A stretch of DNA of 64,000 bases from positions 7,509,012-7,573,011 of the forward strand of contig JAJEKV010000046.1 of NCBI GenBank assembly GCA_021234155.1. The letters run 5' to 3'. Source of the stretch: Isoetes taiwanensis (taxonomy: Eukaryota; Streptophyta; Lycopodiopsida; Isoetales; Isoetaceae). Both the position numbers and the translations under genes were made by a program. The first letter of the stretch is position 1. Each line of letters opens with the position of its first letter. The notes under the pieces were generated by a model, which was not told where the DNA came from, made no database searches, and saw only the letters and a program-made list of their open reading frames with translations. Shown in pieces: positions 32,874 through 44,167 of the stretch.

Positions 32874-34879
32874 CCGAAAACCAGTAGCAACCCGAGGAGG
32901 AGGAGCAAGCAGGACACGCTGAAGAAGCCCCTCCTTACATCAAATGGGACAGAAGAAGCAACCCCGCCCCGCCTGAGTCTTATGTAACTAACCCCGCTAA
33001 AATCTACGAGCAAAGATGCGGGAGCATGAGGCCTATATGAAGGAGTGGGAGGCATACAACTCCTACTACCAGAGAACAGTGGTCGACCATCGGGGGGTCA
33101 CCCCACAAGCGCCAGAACCCTAAGACCCCCACCACCAAAGCCCAAGGTCCCGAAAAAGCCTGCGCCGTAAGAAGCTCACTAAGAAGCAGCTCGAGCAAAG
33201 AGCACTACGGGAGATTCGACACTTCCAAATAAGAAGCCATTTACTTCCTCGATTCCCCGCGGCCCCTTTGTTCGGCTAGTTAGAGAAGTAATGCAGATTT
33301 CGTGACCGAATTTTAGGGTCACGATGAAGTGTTGCCGGGCATCGCAAGAAGCGGCCGAAGAAAGCTTTATAGTGCAACATTTTGAAGACTCAACATCTTG
33401 CAATCGTTTCATGCCAAACGGTAACCCTTATGAGGCAAGACATGTATCTTGCTAGACACATTAAGGGAGAACGCCTTTAGAACCTTTTGTAAATAATTGA
33501 AAATTTTGTAATATGGAACAATTTTGGGTACTTTTTAATTGCCCGAACTTGATTAATTAGGACAAGTTAGCAGGTTTTAGCTTTTATTTCAGCAAAATAG
33601 GACATTTGTAATCGAAGGCGTGTGGATGTCTCATGTTTCGCTACCGGGTCAAGAACTAAACTTTAGTTATTGAGCGAGGCTAAGTCGTGAGACCTTGCCC
33701 AAAACCTGCCCAAAAATTGCCCAAATTGACCAAATAAGGGGTCAATTCTACTTGATTTGATGAGCCCATCATATTACACCCCTTTAGTTCACCTAAATTG
33801 GACACGCTTTTGATCAAAATGGGATTGATGTCTCACAGTCGCACCGGTCAAGAAACTAAACTTTAGCTTTTGAGCGAGGCTAAGTCGTGGGAGACCTCCT
33901 AACATTTCTTCACCGTAACTTGCCCAAATGATTTTCAACCCGTTGTATAGCATCTTTTAGGTAATCCAAAGCCATGCTCTAACACTTGAACTAGTCTTCA
34001 AATTCCCATTTTGACCTCAAGATAGACTACAATCACCCAACCCAAGAATTTTCTAAGTCACCCAAAAATTAGGGACCCTCTTTTCTATAAATAGGTCCCT
34101 CATTTCACACATATAGCACCCTACAAGTTTGCTCCTGCCCTCTTAGCCGATTTTTCCAACTCCCGAGGCGCTTATTGCAAACGTTTGCTACTCTCCTTCG
34201 CAGATTAAACCAATGGCAACCTCTCGATTTCAAGATATGGTATAGCGCCAAAGGCCATGTGGCCGAGGCCGACATCGACCAAATTTTCCATGTCTTCCGA
34301 AGGAGGTAGATGTCCAAGCAACTTTGCATGCAACCCCAATTTTACAAGAGAGTCCCCGTCTCAATTCCAAGCTAGGGTAGAACCAAAGACTAGTGCAGCT
34401 CCCCACCTTGCATAGGTTACTTTGTTCCTAGGCAATCCCTTCAAGCAGCTTTTTTAGGCGATGTTCCAAACATTGCCAAGTATTCACAAACAAGGCCCAA
34501 CAAGACGCCTCGAGCCAATGGTTCTAACCGTTAATAGACCAAATATTTTCTTTTAACACCGCCTTGGCAATTTTTCTTACCCATCGTGGCCGAGAACACC
34601 GGGGAGAAACCTCCATTCCCCCATGGACGGGACCCATTAGCCACAAGAAGAATAACGCTCCTTACGCAAGATTAATAACAGAGCAGAAGGAAAAGAAGAA
34701 GAGTAAGAAGAGGAATCGAAGAAGAGGAGGAAGACTACGCCGAAGCTCAACCCCTGGGAAGAGCGGGCGACAAGCGTAACAAGAGTGGCAAGACTTGAAA
34801 AGAAGCCGGGCAAACTCTTAGAATCGCGGGCCACCCCTTGGGCTAGGGCATTACAAGCCTAGCCCCCATCATTGTCGAG
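32874..34879 (+). other. Leader/intergenic region between extra ORF and gag
   Basis: It continues degraded charged coding text to about 33300, then two hairpin units (33628-33693 and 33830-33895). The stretch 34560-34800 encodes broken basic text (KEKKKSKKRNRRRGGRLRR) that may be the N-terminus of gag. No catalytic motif is present. Confidence 0.4.
33628..33895 (+). other. Leader hairpin units 3 and 4
   Basis: Unit 3 (33628-33693) is gtctcatg ... gggtcaagaactaaacttta ... gtcgtgagac. Unit 4 (33830-33895) is gtctcacagtc ... ggtcaagaaactaaacttta ... gtcgtgggagac. Spacing is about 202 nt. Both keep the inner aaactaaa/tttagtt stem and the spacer gagcgaggctaagtcgtg. Confidence 0.75.
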
Positions 34880-35752
34880 GGCTAAGAATTTTGCTCCTAA
34901 GCGACATCCAAAACCTCCCTGAGTGTGGAAAGGGAGTATCGACCAAGAGTTGCCGCACCAACCCCAAGAACGGATCTCGACGACTTCATCGTCCGAGGAA
35001 CCTCCTCGACTTCCCACTCCAAGTAAGGGAAGCCGACACTTACACGGGAGTCGACCTCCGATATCCAAGCCTACAACAAAGATCGTGCAGATTATGGAGG
35101 CGCACTGAAAAACCAACTACCGACGAGGAAGAGTTCCTTGCTCTACAGAACAGATGGGGATTCGCCACGACATCAACATCTTAATGGCAAGCTTTTCTAC
35201 AACACCTCCCGAGAGAGAAGAGGCGAAGTTCGACCTCGAGAGCTTCAACAACAGCCGTGGACTACTGTGGAGCTCACCACTGCGGGAGGTAGATGACTTC
35301 GGCGCGCATACACAGAGCTGGATGCCGAAAGTGGCCGAGGACTCCGTCACGCAACGATGTGTCGCTATGGTATTACCTCCCCGCCGACGGATGGAAGAAT
35401 AGCGTAATTCACCGCAAATTCACCCCCAGAGGCGCAGGAAGGAGTATCGATGCTAATTGCGCCTCGTGATTTGGCCGGCATGCTCGGGTTACCCCTCAAC
35501 ACCGAAAAGTATGCCATCCCGGTGAAGAGAGCGTAGCACTCGATGTTTTTGACTTCGCCATACCTTAGGGCGGCAAGGAAGACTAGCAAAGGACAGCAGC
35601 CTATACCTCCGAAGCAGAGTAGAAGATTTGGCGAGCTTTTGTGGTGGATCTTCTTCGCTAACGCCCTTAGGAACTTGGGTCATTGGGAATAGCCCAAGTG
35701 AAGAAGTTCCTAGAGGATAATCCATCCCACCGGGCAAGTTATCAAGAATAGT
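34880..35752 (+). pseudogene. gag capsid region of the 30-43 kb chromovirus
   Basis: Fragments match the better-preserved copy on the minus strand at 63073-63921: LDFPLQVREADTYTG (34998 onwards) against FPLQMREADTYTGQSTSDIQ, EEEFLALQNRWGF against EEFYAIQERMGI, and LGTWVIGNSPSEEVPRG against NLGRSVGTAQVKKFLEDN. Frame breaks occur at about 35050, 35180, 35400 and 35560. The end coincides with a TAG stop that is shared by both copies. This is a capsid-type protein by position and by pairing with the nucleocapsid-like ORF. Confidence 0.65.
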
Positions 35753-35935
35753 TAGGAATCTTGATACCGAAGTCTTTTGTAGTAAACATATTATATAATA
35801 TAAATATAACTTCTTTTGCATTTTAAATGTTTTGTTGATATATTTTGTTCCGCGAACTATACCAACAACACATATAATGCAAATGTAACAAACAAAACTA
35901 ACCGCATAACCATGACCAATTGTGTATGCGTAAAG
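35752..35935 (+). other. Conserved AT-rich spacer between gag and the next ORF
   Basis: The stretch ttatataatataaatataac ... ttttgttgatatattttgtt ... ataccaacaacacatataatgc is conserved in the second copy (62906-63072, reverse complement), although neither copy is open through it. It follows a shared TAG stop and precedes the basic ORF. It might be an intron, a re-initiation or internal entry element, or an ancient insertion. Confidence 0.65.
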
Positions 35936-36037
35936 GGAACAACGAATGGCCTAGCAAAAAAAACAGAGGCCCAACAGAGATGAAGAAACTCCCGACAGCA
36001 ACCCCTTCAAAGGAACCTCTTCGAGGGATATGGCCCC

Positions 36038-36724
36038 ATGACACCAGAAGAAGAGTTGTCGCAGATGCAAACAGACCTGGACCAGATAAAGGCCCTACTA
36101 GCAGCCCAAGCATCATCCGCCATTAAACGACACACTCGAAAAGTCGTGGGGAAAGACAAGAGAAGGAGTAAGAGAAGGAGGTCCCCAGCACGTAGACCCA
36201 ATCAAGCTCTCAACCCCGACTCGAAGTCCCAAAAAGAGGCCGAAAGGTGCCGTAATCGCAGAGATGGCGTGCGTAAGGACACTAAGGCCCTAGATTACCG
36301 TAAGAAGGTGGACTCAAAGACTGAAATGTGTGGAAAGCCCCGAACCCAACGCTTCTGGGCGAGAACAGATCCGCCTAGAGGCGAGGCATGTACGGATGAA
36401 ATGAGTGAGTACAAAGAATGCCTATGGCATGAAGGACAAAGACAAAGGCGGTGGTGGCTACAACCAACCCGAAGGAGCCGCGACGATATGGTGGAAGGGC
36501 TATGCCAAGGCCCATGGGTTGAGCAGATGCATGCCACTTTAAGAAGTTCTCAAAAGCTTTTAAGAAACACTATGTTCCTGAACACAAGTCAACATGATGC
36601 GCCAGCTTTTTGTGATGCAAAGATAGGGTACAAGACGGCGCGTAAATACAATCAAGAGTTCATGAGGCTAAGATCAGATGTGCCTAAACCGAAGCGAGAA
36701 ACATGCAAAGGGAAAGCTACATAG
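36038..36724 (+). pseudogene. Basic nucleocapsid-like ORF (MTPEEELSQMQ...)
   Basis: A 228-codon open frame begins MTPEEELSQMQTDLDQIKAL, the same as MTPEEEMSQMRMDLEQIKAF at 62.8 kb, so this start is conserved. A short heptad-like helix is followed by a strongly basic stretch (KDKRRSKRRRSPARR), then polar text that drifts out of recognisable homology. No intact CCHC knuckle is visible in frame; CGECHIFGRYR at 37200 may be a knuckle remnant in a later frame. Nucleic-acid binding is inferred from composition and position. Confidence 0.5.
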
Positions 36725-37799
36725 AAGGGTGAACGAGGAACTCAGAAAACTCGAAGGGCAATAGACCCCAAAACAAAGGTTCCCGGTTTGAGTCCAAGGC
36801 AATTAGTTTGTAAGGATCGGGCCGCAGAATCAAAGGCACGAGGCAGCCTTTACCATCGTGATAGAGGGAAAGCAACGTGGAGCTACGGTCCTAGGGCAGC
36901 CAGCCCAAGCCCAAAGAAAGTCCCCATATAATAGCAAACTGTGGGAAACAAAGCCAAGAAAGAAAGCAAGTGTCCTTCAAGGACAAACAGAAGGTTCCAA
37001 CTACTGAAAAGCAAAGACGGTCCTTCTTGCGTGGGATGCCCAAGGAGAAAAAGGCAGAATGCATAGAGAAGCGCTCGCTTTAGATGTTTCCCCGCCACCA
37101 ATCGAACCGCCCATTTGTTATGAGCTCAAGACCGGCAGCTAGCAGAGTTGGGCGGATGGGACACTCCATCGACGAGGACGGCGAGGAGGCACGCCGGGAC
37201 ACATTCTGTGGTGAGTGCCACATCTTCGGCCGCTATAGATACGTAACGTGAAGAGACCCAAAGATAAGGTAATCACCACAAGAGGGAAGGCAAAGGCCAA
37301 GTCCTTCATAGTCTTGATAGACTCGAAGTAGCCATAACTTCGCATCCCCGAGGATGGTTGAAATGTTGAAATTGAAACCCCTAAAGTCCAAAACCAAGGC
37401 CCGTAGTCTTGGCAAGCGGGCAAAGAAGACATAGCTTGGAAGAGAATCAACTTCGACATTGACTTGCCAGTGGATTAATATCCGTGATGGGGGCGTAAGT
37501 AATGGGCATTGGCAAATATTAACTTGATCGTTGGAATGGAGTACCTTGGACCAGCCGGGCCATCATTGATTGTGGAAAGCGGAAGGTGACCTTCCAACGC
37601 CCGACGGCAAAGCCATTGAGATCACAGGTAAAGAAGTTACCCCATCATGCAATGTATGTCCGTTAAGAAGTCGCTTCAAATCTATAAAGAGCGAGAAGGT
37701 AGCATACATCTTCAAACTCGAGATTGAGGAACCTAAGTCGGAAGGGAAGCAAAGAAGACAAGTGCTAAGAAGTTGCCCAAGCCAATCGCCAACTTGATT
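36725..37799 (+). pseudogene. Degenerate segment expected to hold protease
   Basis: By position this should encode the aspartic protease. The frame fragments DKVITTRGKAKAKSFIVLID (about 37260) and, near 37520, NLIVGMEYLG resemble the strand before the protease D-S-G loop and the later I-L-G-M-x-W-L segment. The D-S-G triad itself is not readable. No frame stays open beyond about 100 codons. Confidence 0.4.
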
Positions 37800-38640
37800 A
37801 TTTGAGTTCCACGATCTCTTCCGTGATGAGATCGAGAAGCTTCCTCCTTACAGGGGAGTAGAGTGTGAGATAGCACTCAACCAGTGGACCAAGCCGACGA
37901 AAGCAAGGCCCCATATAGAATGACCACACATGAACTCACTGAGCTAAAGAAGCAGCTACAAGAATTGCTCGATCTAGGCTTCATCGTGCCCAAAGGTCTC
38001 ATCATTTGGGGCACCCATCCTTTGTCAAGAAGAAAGATGGAAGCTTGAGGATGTGCATAGATTACGCATAATTGAACAAGCACACCATCAAGAACAAGCA
38101 CGCACTTCCCGCATCGATGACTTGATGGATCAGCTCCAAGGGGCAAAGGTCTTCCAAGATCGACCCAAGGTCGTGGTATCACCAAATCAGAATAAAGGAA
38201 GAGGACATCCACAAAATGGCTTTTAGAATCGATAATATGGGCATTACGAAGTTCACCGTAATGCCATTTGGGCTATCCAACGCCCAGCCTACGCTCATGA
38301 GACTCATGAACTACATCTTCGAGAATACTTGGACACCTTTGTGATAGTATTCTTCGACGACATCTCCGTGTACAAGAATCCATTGAAGAGCATGCTCAAG
38401 ACGCCGTAAAGGTGCTCGAGAAATTAAGGAGGCATCAGTATGCCAAGTTGTCGGGCGTCACTGCTAAATGTAGAAGGTGGAATACCCTGGCCATGTGATT
38501 TCAGCGTAAGGAATCTCATGCACTCGCCAAGATTGAAGCAAGAATCCAATGGCCGGCACCAAAGAACGCCCATGAAGTCAAGTTTCTTTGGCCTAGTTGT
38601 GGTATTACAGAAGTTCGTGGAAGAACTTCGCGAAAGATAG
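37800..38640 (+). pseudogene. Reverse transcriptase of the 30-43 kb chromovirus
   Basis: Motifs run in order over several frames: [53 protein letters not shown]-like text, [29 protein letters not shown] and [11 protein letters not shown] (the Y-x-D-D box as F-F-D-D). Catalytic Asp pairs are retained, but at least six small indels interrupt the frame. It matches chromoviral RT in motif order and spacing. Confidence 0.8.
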
Positions 38641-39195
38641 CAGCCCCAATCGACGGACTTGACAAAGGCGAGAAAGTAAAAAATTTAACCGACCATTGGC
38701 TCAAGAAAGCCCAAGCAGGATTTGAGTTGTTTAAGGAAGCTTTTGACAACCGCCTCGCCTTGACCCCCGCCGTAATCTTGAAAAGGACAAGTTAGTGGCT
38801 TGGATGCAAAGCAAGATAGCCACGTGCGTTGCTAATGCAAGATGAGCTGCGTAATAGCGCACGCACTCAAGGAAAATGAACGACGCCAAACGCCAAGCAC
38901 CGACGATGATCAAGAGCTGCTAGCGCTTGTCGTGGCATTGAGAACCGGAGGCATTACCTCTTAGGGAGGAAGTTCCAACTTGACACCGATCACCGAGCCT
39001 CCAAGACGATTCACACAACCACATCTCAACTGGAGACAGAGAAGGTGGATGGAATTTCTCGAGGAGTACGACTTTGAGATAGTCTACAAAACCCGGAAGC
39101 TTAATGTGGTAGCAGATGCGCTTTCAAGGCATCCACCGACAAACTGTGGTGCACCGCAACGCAATCTCGACGCCTTCGCCGATTTGAAAAAAAGA
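38641..39195 (+). pseudogene. RNase H of the 30-43 kb chromovirus
   Basis: KKAQAGFELFKEAF and DDQELLALVVAL, then the linker [20 protein letters not shown] and [13 protein letters not shown] (the D-A-L-S-R motif that closes gypsy RNase H). It is disrupted by frameshifts at 38760-38990. Confidence 0.75.
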
Positions 39196-39299
39196 TAGAA
39201 GAAACCTTGCCAACGGATGTTGACTTCAAGGAAGTATGGGCAAGCTTGCAAGGAAGTTTAGAACGGATAAGGAGAGGGAAGCCTTCAAAATTTTAAGAA

Positions 39300-40310
39300 G
39301 GAAGGTAACCTCCTATACCATAAGAACAAGTTGTGCGCGGCCGAATCATCCGGAGTAAGAAAGTTGATCCTCCACGACACCCACAACAGCCCAATAGCCT
39401 GGCCACGCAGATTTATGAAGACATATTTTAAAGTGCGCGAAAGTAGCCTACTATTGGCCGGGAATGAAGAAGCAAATAGCCCGCTACATCAAGGAGTGTC
39501 ACTATGCCAAAGAAACAAAGGCGTAACAACTCCCAATACTGTGGGCATTGGAACCATTAGCAGTCCCAAACGCTAAGTGGGAGGTAGTCAAGATGGACTT
39601 TATAACAGATCGCCAAGGACGCGTAAGAGGCAAGGATGCCTTGATGGTCGCGGATCGACAAGTTATCAAAAATGGCCCATTTTGTGCCATGCAGGACCAC
39701 GGACACAACTATGGATACGACAAAGCTCTTCACCAAAGAGATCTTCAGACTCCATGGCATGCCAAGGGAAATCATCTCCCAACCGAGATCCAAAGTTCAT
39801 TAGTGCTTTTCCGCAGGATCTCTTCACAACCATTGGAACAAAGCTATCCATGAGCACGCCTATCATCCTCAGACGGATGGGCAAACAGAGAGCGGTCAAC
39901 GTAATATTGGAAGACATGTTCAAACTATGTCCGAACAAGCAAGGTATGTGGGAGGAATTTATTCACTTGGTGGAATTTGCATACAATAGCACCAAGTAGG
40001 AATCATCCCAAATGTCGCCGTTCATGATCAACTACGGCTACCAATGCCTAACTCCAGACACTTGGCACAATCCCGTGTCAAAAGTAGAAGTCTCGCAACA
40101 AATGTTGAGCGACATGCAACGTACTTTGTGGAAGAAGTGCGAGGATATCTCCCAGCAGCAAGGAGTCGTGAAGAGCATCGCCGACAAGCATCGAAACCGT
40201 GGAGTTCAAGTTGGCTACAATGTGTGGCTCAAGATCAAGGTGAAACAAAGCGAAGTCCGCGATCGAATTGCAAGAAGCTTGCTCCAAGGTGGGCTGGACC
40301 CTTTAAAATA
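39300..40310 (+). pseudogene. Integrase of the 30-43 kb chromovirus
   Basis: The zinc-binding region is partly visible (LILHDTHNSPIAWPRRFMKT, then cysteine-bearing text near 39500). The core domain follows: AKWEVVKMDFITDRQGRVRG (first Asp), DRDPKFISAFPQ-like text across a frame change (second Asp), and VILEDMFKLCPNKQGMWEEF. After FAYNSTK come MSPFMINYGYQCLTPDTWHN and KVEVSQQMLSDMQ, typical of the C-terminal part. It is interrupted by about five indels. Confidence 0.8.
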
Positions 40311-40383
40311 GTCAAGAGAGTGGTTAACCAATCCTACAAGTTAGACTTGCCAAAGACACTTAAAGATCCACAAAGTCTTCCAC

Positions 40384-40728
40384 GTGAGTCTGCTAAAGAA
40401 GCATACTCCCAATCCAGAAGAAGTTTTGGATACTCCAACGATGTTGGAAATGACAGAAGAGCAATTGGAAATAGTTCCAGAGCTAATCCTTGATAAAGCA
40501 TTCAAGAAAACAAGGAGATCGGAGTTTCTCCAGTACTTGGTCAAGTGGAAACACTTGCCTCTGGAAGACGCGACATGGGTACTTAAAAGAGATCCGGAAA
40601 ACAAGTACCCACAATTTTATGGAGCAATGGGACGGGGGGTCATCTCCAAGAAATCGGCCGTGCATGTCGATTTGAGTAGATTAATAGCTTATCTAGTTAA
40701 GAGACCCACGATGCAACCTATGAGGTAA
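40384..40728 (+). pseudogene. Integrase C-terminal chromodomain
   Basis: An open stretch reads MSLLKKHTPNPEEVLDTPTM, then ELILDKAFKKTRRSEFLQYL, VKWKHLPLEDATWVLKRDPE and NKYPQF. The aromatic and acidic residues of a chromodomain (the YLVKW strand and the ATWV strand) are intact here, making this the best-preserved part of pol. Chromodomains of this class guide integration to modified chromatin. Confidence 0.85.
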
Positions 40729-41526
40729 GGGTTGCATGCATTGTTACCGATGATGAGATTACTACGGTGATCTCTAGGACGTGGTGTAATGTCAATGTAG
40801 GCATGAAAGGGTTCCGCTTTGGAAAGTCTACTCGGTATTAAGTAGACGACCTCGAGAGAAAGGAGGTCATTGAGGAATGCATTGATAGGAAAAGCACCTC
40901 TAGCCCCATATATGCTTTGATAGGAGGAATCGGGCCTTCACGCCCATATACTGAAGGACCTATCCGCCACCGGGCAACTAGGGTGTAGGCATGAGCCGCA
41001 TATAGGCATATAGGGCTGCCTCCACGGCCATAATGGAAGATTCACCTCTTCCTACGCCGGAGATTAGCCATGCATCCATGTAGATAGGTGGGTGGTCACC
41101 ATATAACCAAAAAATTTTATTAATATTATGGTACTAACGTAGTGTTGACCAAGCAGCCAATAGAGCACCCCGGAGGGCCAACGTAGTGTTGACCTGCAGG
41201 CCAATAGAGCAGAAGGGCCACGGGTCGAATCCATTTAAGACTTGCAACACGCTTTGTTATAAAGTGTTGCAAGGAAAGAATAATTGTATATATAATAATA
41301 ATAAACCCAAAACATTAGAAGTTATTGTTACAATGACATAAGTGATAACCATTGATTGATAATAGTATAATAATGTTCTATAAATATTACCTTGAGGTAA
41401 TCCTATTAAATGTATAACTATAATAATAAGTATATGGTATGCATGAGGTTGATTGCGGTGTTAAGAAGATCCCAAGGTGGGGAGACCCATGATGCCGCGA
41501 CAAAGATCAATTCAAGGTGGGGAGAA
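40729..41526 (+). other. 3' UTR with two polypurine tracts
   Basis: After the chromodomain comes text shared with the other two elements (gatctctaggacgtggtgtaatg). It then carries a 16-nt palindrome-like attaccttgaggtaat (41386-41401) and two purine tracts, aaggtggggagac (41474-41486) and aaggtggggagaa (41514-41526); the second abuts the LTR. Confidence 0.7.
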
Positions 41527-42978
41527 TGTGACGCCCAAAGACGATATACGGTCCCAAGACGATACCGCATCGCGATCGCCGGCCACGCCGCATTATCGCC
41601 ATCCCGACACGGCGGTAATGCCGACGAGTACCCAAGCAAGGACGCCTCTAGGGGCATTTTATAAATGGTGCGCATTAACTTAGCAATGCGCGACCTTTAA
41701 ACCTTTAAACCATTAAAGGTAGACCAAGGGTCATGGGAACCCTAAACCTAACCGATAGCCTACATAAGGCACCAAACCCTAACATTCCCTTTTTCGCCCT
41801 ACAGACCTTCCGAGCTCATCTTCGCCACCGAGGAGTCAATTCCAACTCCCACGATCTGCCAAGACGCCCAGCCTTGTCGATCATCCTTCCAATCGCATCC
41901 CGGGCGTAACGGTAGACATGGACGCCTTCGGGATCAAGAGGAGGAACGTGGATCAGTATTTGGTCGAATTGAATAGCTTAAACCTTATTCCAAAGTTCTT
42001 CAAACCAAAGAGGTTTAACCTATTAAATCGCCCCTTAGTAGCCAAGCACTCGAGATTTACTCTAACTAAAAGAATGTATTAGATTAGTTCTTATTATTTA
42101 TGATCATATGATGGATGGTTGTATTCTCGTGGACTCATTGTATTGGGAAGGGGGGGGGGTAGAGACTTAAAGCTTAGTAGATGATGCTCCTAGCTAGTCC
42201 CTCTTAGTGCATTACTAGATTTCTAAGATGTGTACAAGAGCCCACCTCGGTTGTGGGTGAAGGGGCCGACCGGCTTAGAATGAGATTCGTTCTCGACCCT
42301 TTGACCGATCCCTCCTCGGGTGTGTAAGGCCCACCGGGGATCGGGTGAGTGACTAGGTCTAATGGCTTGCTACCGAAAAGTGGGGGCAAGGCATGGGCTC
42401 GACACCGCGGGGTGGTGTTCACCTTCCCGGGTTAAGTAATAAGGGCGTGGGCTCTCTAGTCACCTCGGTCGCAAGATGTAGATCTCCTCGAGGGAGCAAT
42501 CCCTACCCCGCCCCATGGGGATCGGGAGATGTAACCCAGAATAGCCCCTTTGGCTATGCAACCGCGCTGATCCTGTCCCAACACTTTTCAACCTACTCGC
42601 GAAGTGTGCAATGTGAGGGGGCGGATGGAGTGGACAACCCTAAGCCATGTTCTTATGCCCTGCCCAATCCATTGTCATGATTCATGCCTGATCAACTCAC
42701 GAGACCCAAGTTTGTCGGGCCATCCCCCTCAAGTCCGAGCCTTGGGGAACTTCCCCTGTATTGTGCTGATCTTTGTCTATGCAGATGTTGATGTGCCACC
42801 CTTCTCGAGGTGGATATATGATGTTATGTTATTGGACGTGTATGTTTACGCCGCGCAGCCTAGGTAGGCCTCCGAGGGAGACGGGTAAAATGACCCCTTC
42901 ACTCTTCCCACTCGTGGACTCTAGACGGTCACAGTTGATATGTGGAGGGCCCAGACGGTGTGGGAGGTGCGTGGGATC
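41527..42978 (+). repeat. 3' LTR of the 30-43 kb chromovirus, 3'-truncated
   Basis: It begins tgtgacgcccaaagacgata and aligns with 30046-31470. It stops at about 42978 (gtgcgtgggatcc), lacking the terminal ~60 bp that end in gtaggggacgcca in the 5' copy. Confidence 0.85.
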
Positions 42979-44162
42979 CGCGGAATGCTTTCTAACCGCT
43001 GGAATATTCATAAATCTTCACCTTCTAACTTTAGCGGATGTAGCCATAAATCTTCCATGGCAATTAAGTGAAATCCAAAGTGCTAACCTTGGCAACATAT
43101 GAAAATATCTAATATTAAGCAATCTTGCATATGCATGGTTCATGGACATACATTGACAACTCTAGTAGTCGAACCTCTATAATTTTTTCTATGAAGAATA
43201 TTATGTCACTCTTGTCTCAAACAGGATGTAATCGCAATAAATAACAAAAATGTTTAAAGAGAAAAGAATTAGAGAATGAGTAGGAGAAATGTGGGTACCT
43301 TTTAGAAGCAGAAAATCGAATTGTATTTGTTACAGACATATGCCACCCAAAGTGGCTTTACCGAATAGATATGACTTCGAATGTGAAAAGATCCCCGGTG
43401 TGTGTTTGTTGCCACAACTCCTCTAGAGATATAGCTTGAAACATGTTAGTGATGACTTAATTTGCACGAAATGTGATGGCTAAATCGACAATATCGCATT
43501 GCAAAGACTATTTCTTTGTATATGCATTTACACTTACTTTTAAGGATGGTGCAGAACATCCGCTCACGCAATAAGATCACCTTTGCAATAAATCACCCAC
43601 GTAATAAGATCGACTATGCGGGACCCTCAAAGAATTGCAAAAGTCGCCAAATGATATGAAGCAAATAAAAATCAGTGGCATTGATAAATCGCTATCTTTT
43701 AAGGACAAATCTAACCTCCAAGACCATAGAGAGTTCGCCCGAGAGAGTAAACAACCATCCATAGCAGTGATTGTTTAGTGACCTACAATTCGGATGTAGA
43801 ACTTTAATATGAAACAAAATAAGAGATGGAAAAGTCTCAAAGGCTTCATAGAAGGAAATGGCCTATCTTACCATAACATGCACTTATAATGAATATACCA
43901 ATCTGCCAGAAACTGCATTATCATAGAATAAACTCACAATTTAGATCCTAAATTCAACTATATATGAATCCCAAACTCAACCACATTTAACTTTGCTATG
44001 CAGAATCTACCATATCCCTCCATTTGCAAATATATGGATACAAATAGATTGATTACGTGGACGTTAAAAAATTTATTCTATTCTATTCTATGATTACGTA
44101 GGATATTAACCTTGTTATAACAGATATGAGGTCTTTGCAGTCATAATAGGTCCCTAATCAAG
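42979..44162. other. Non-coding DNA between two LTR elements
   Basis: AT-rich with no recognised gene. It contains a (TTCTA)n array at 44072-44090. Confidence 0.35.
44072..44090 (-). repeat. (TTCTA)n pentanucleotide array
   Basis: Reads tattctattctattctatg, the same pentamer as at 8503, 15521 and 27573. Confidence 0.8.
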
Positions 44163-44167
44163 CATAA

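Larger units (their letters stand above)
30046..42978 (+). mobile_element. Near-complete Ty3/gypsy chromovirus with an extra first ORF
   Basis: Order on the plus strand: 5' LTR, initiator-Met primer site, leader with hairpin units, an extra ORF with an H3-like N-terminus, further leader hairpins, gag, a conserved spacer, a nucleocapsid-like ORF, RT, RNase H, integrase, chromodomain, 3' UTR, polypurine tract, 3' LTR. It spans about 12.9 kb. The 3' LTR lacks about its last 60 bp, so no target duplication can be read. Coding regions are broken by many one- or two-base indels. Confidence 0.85.
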
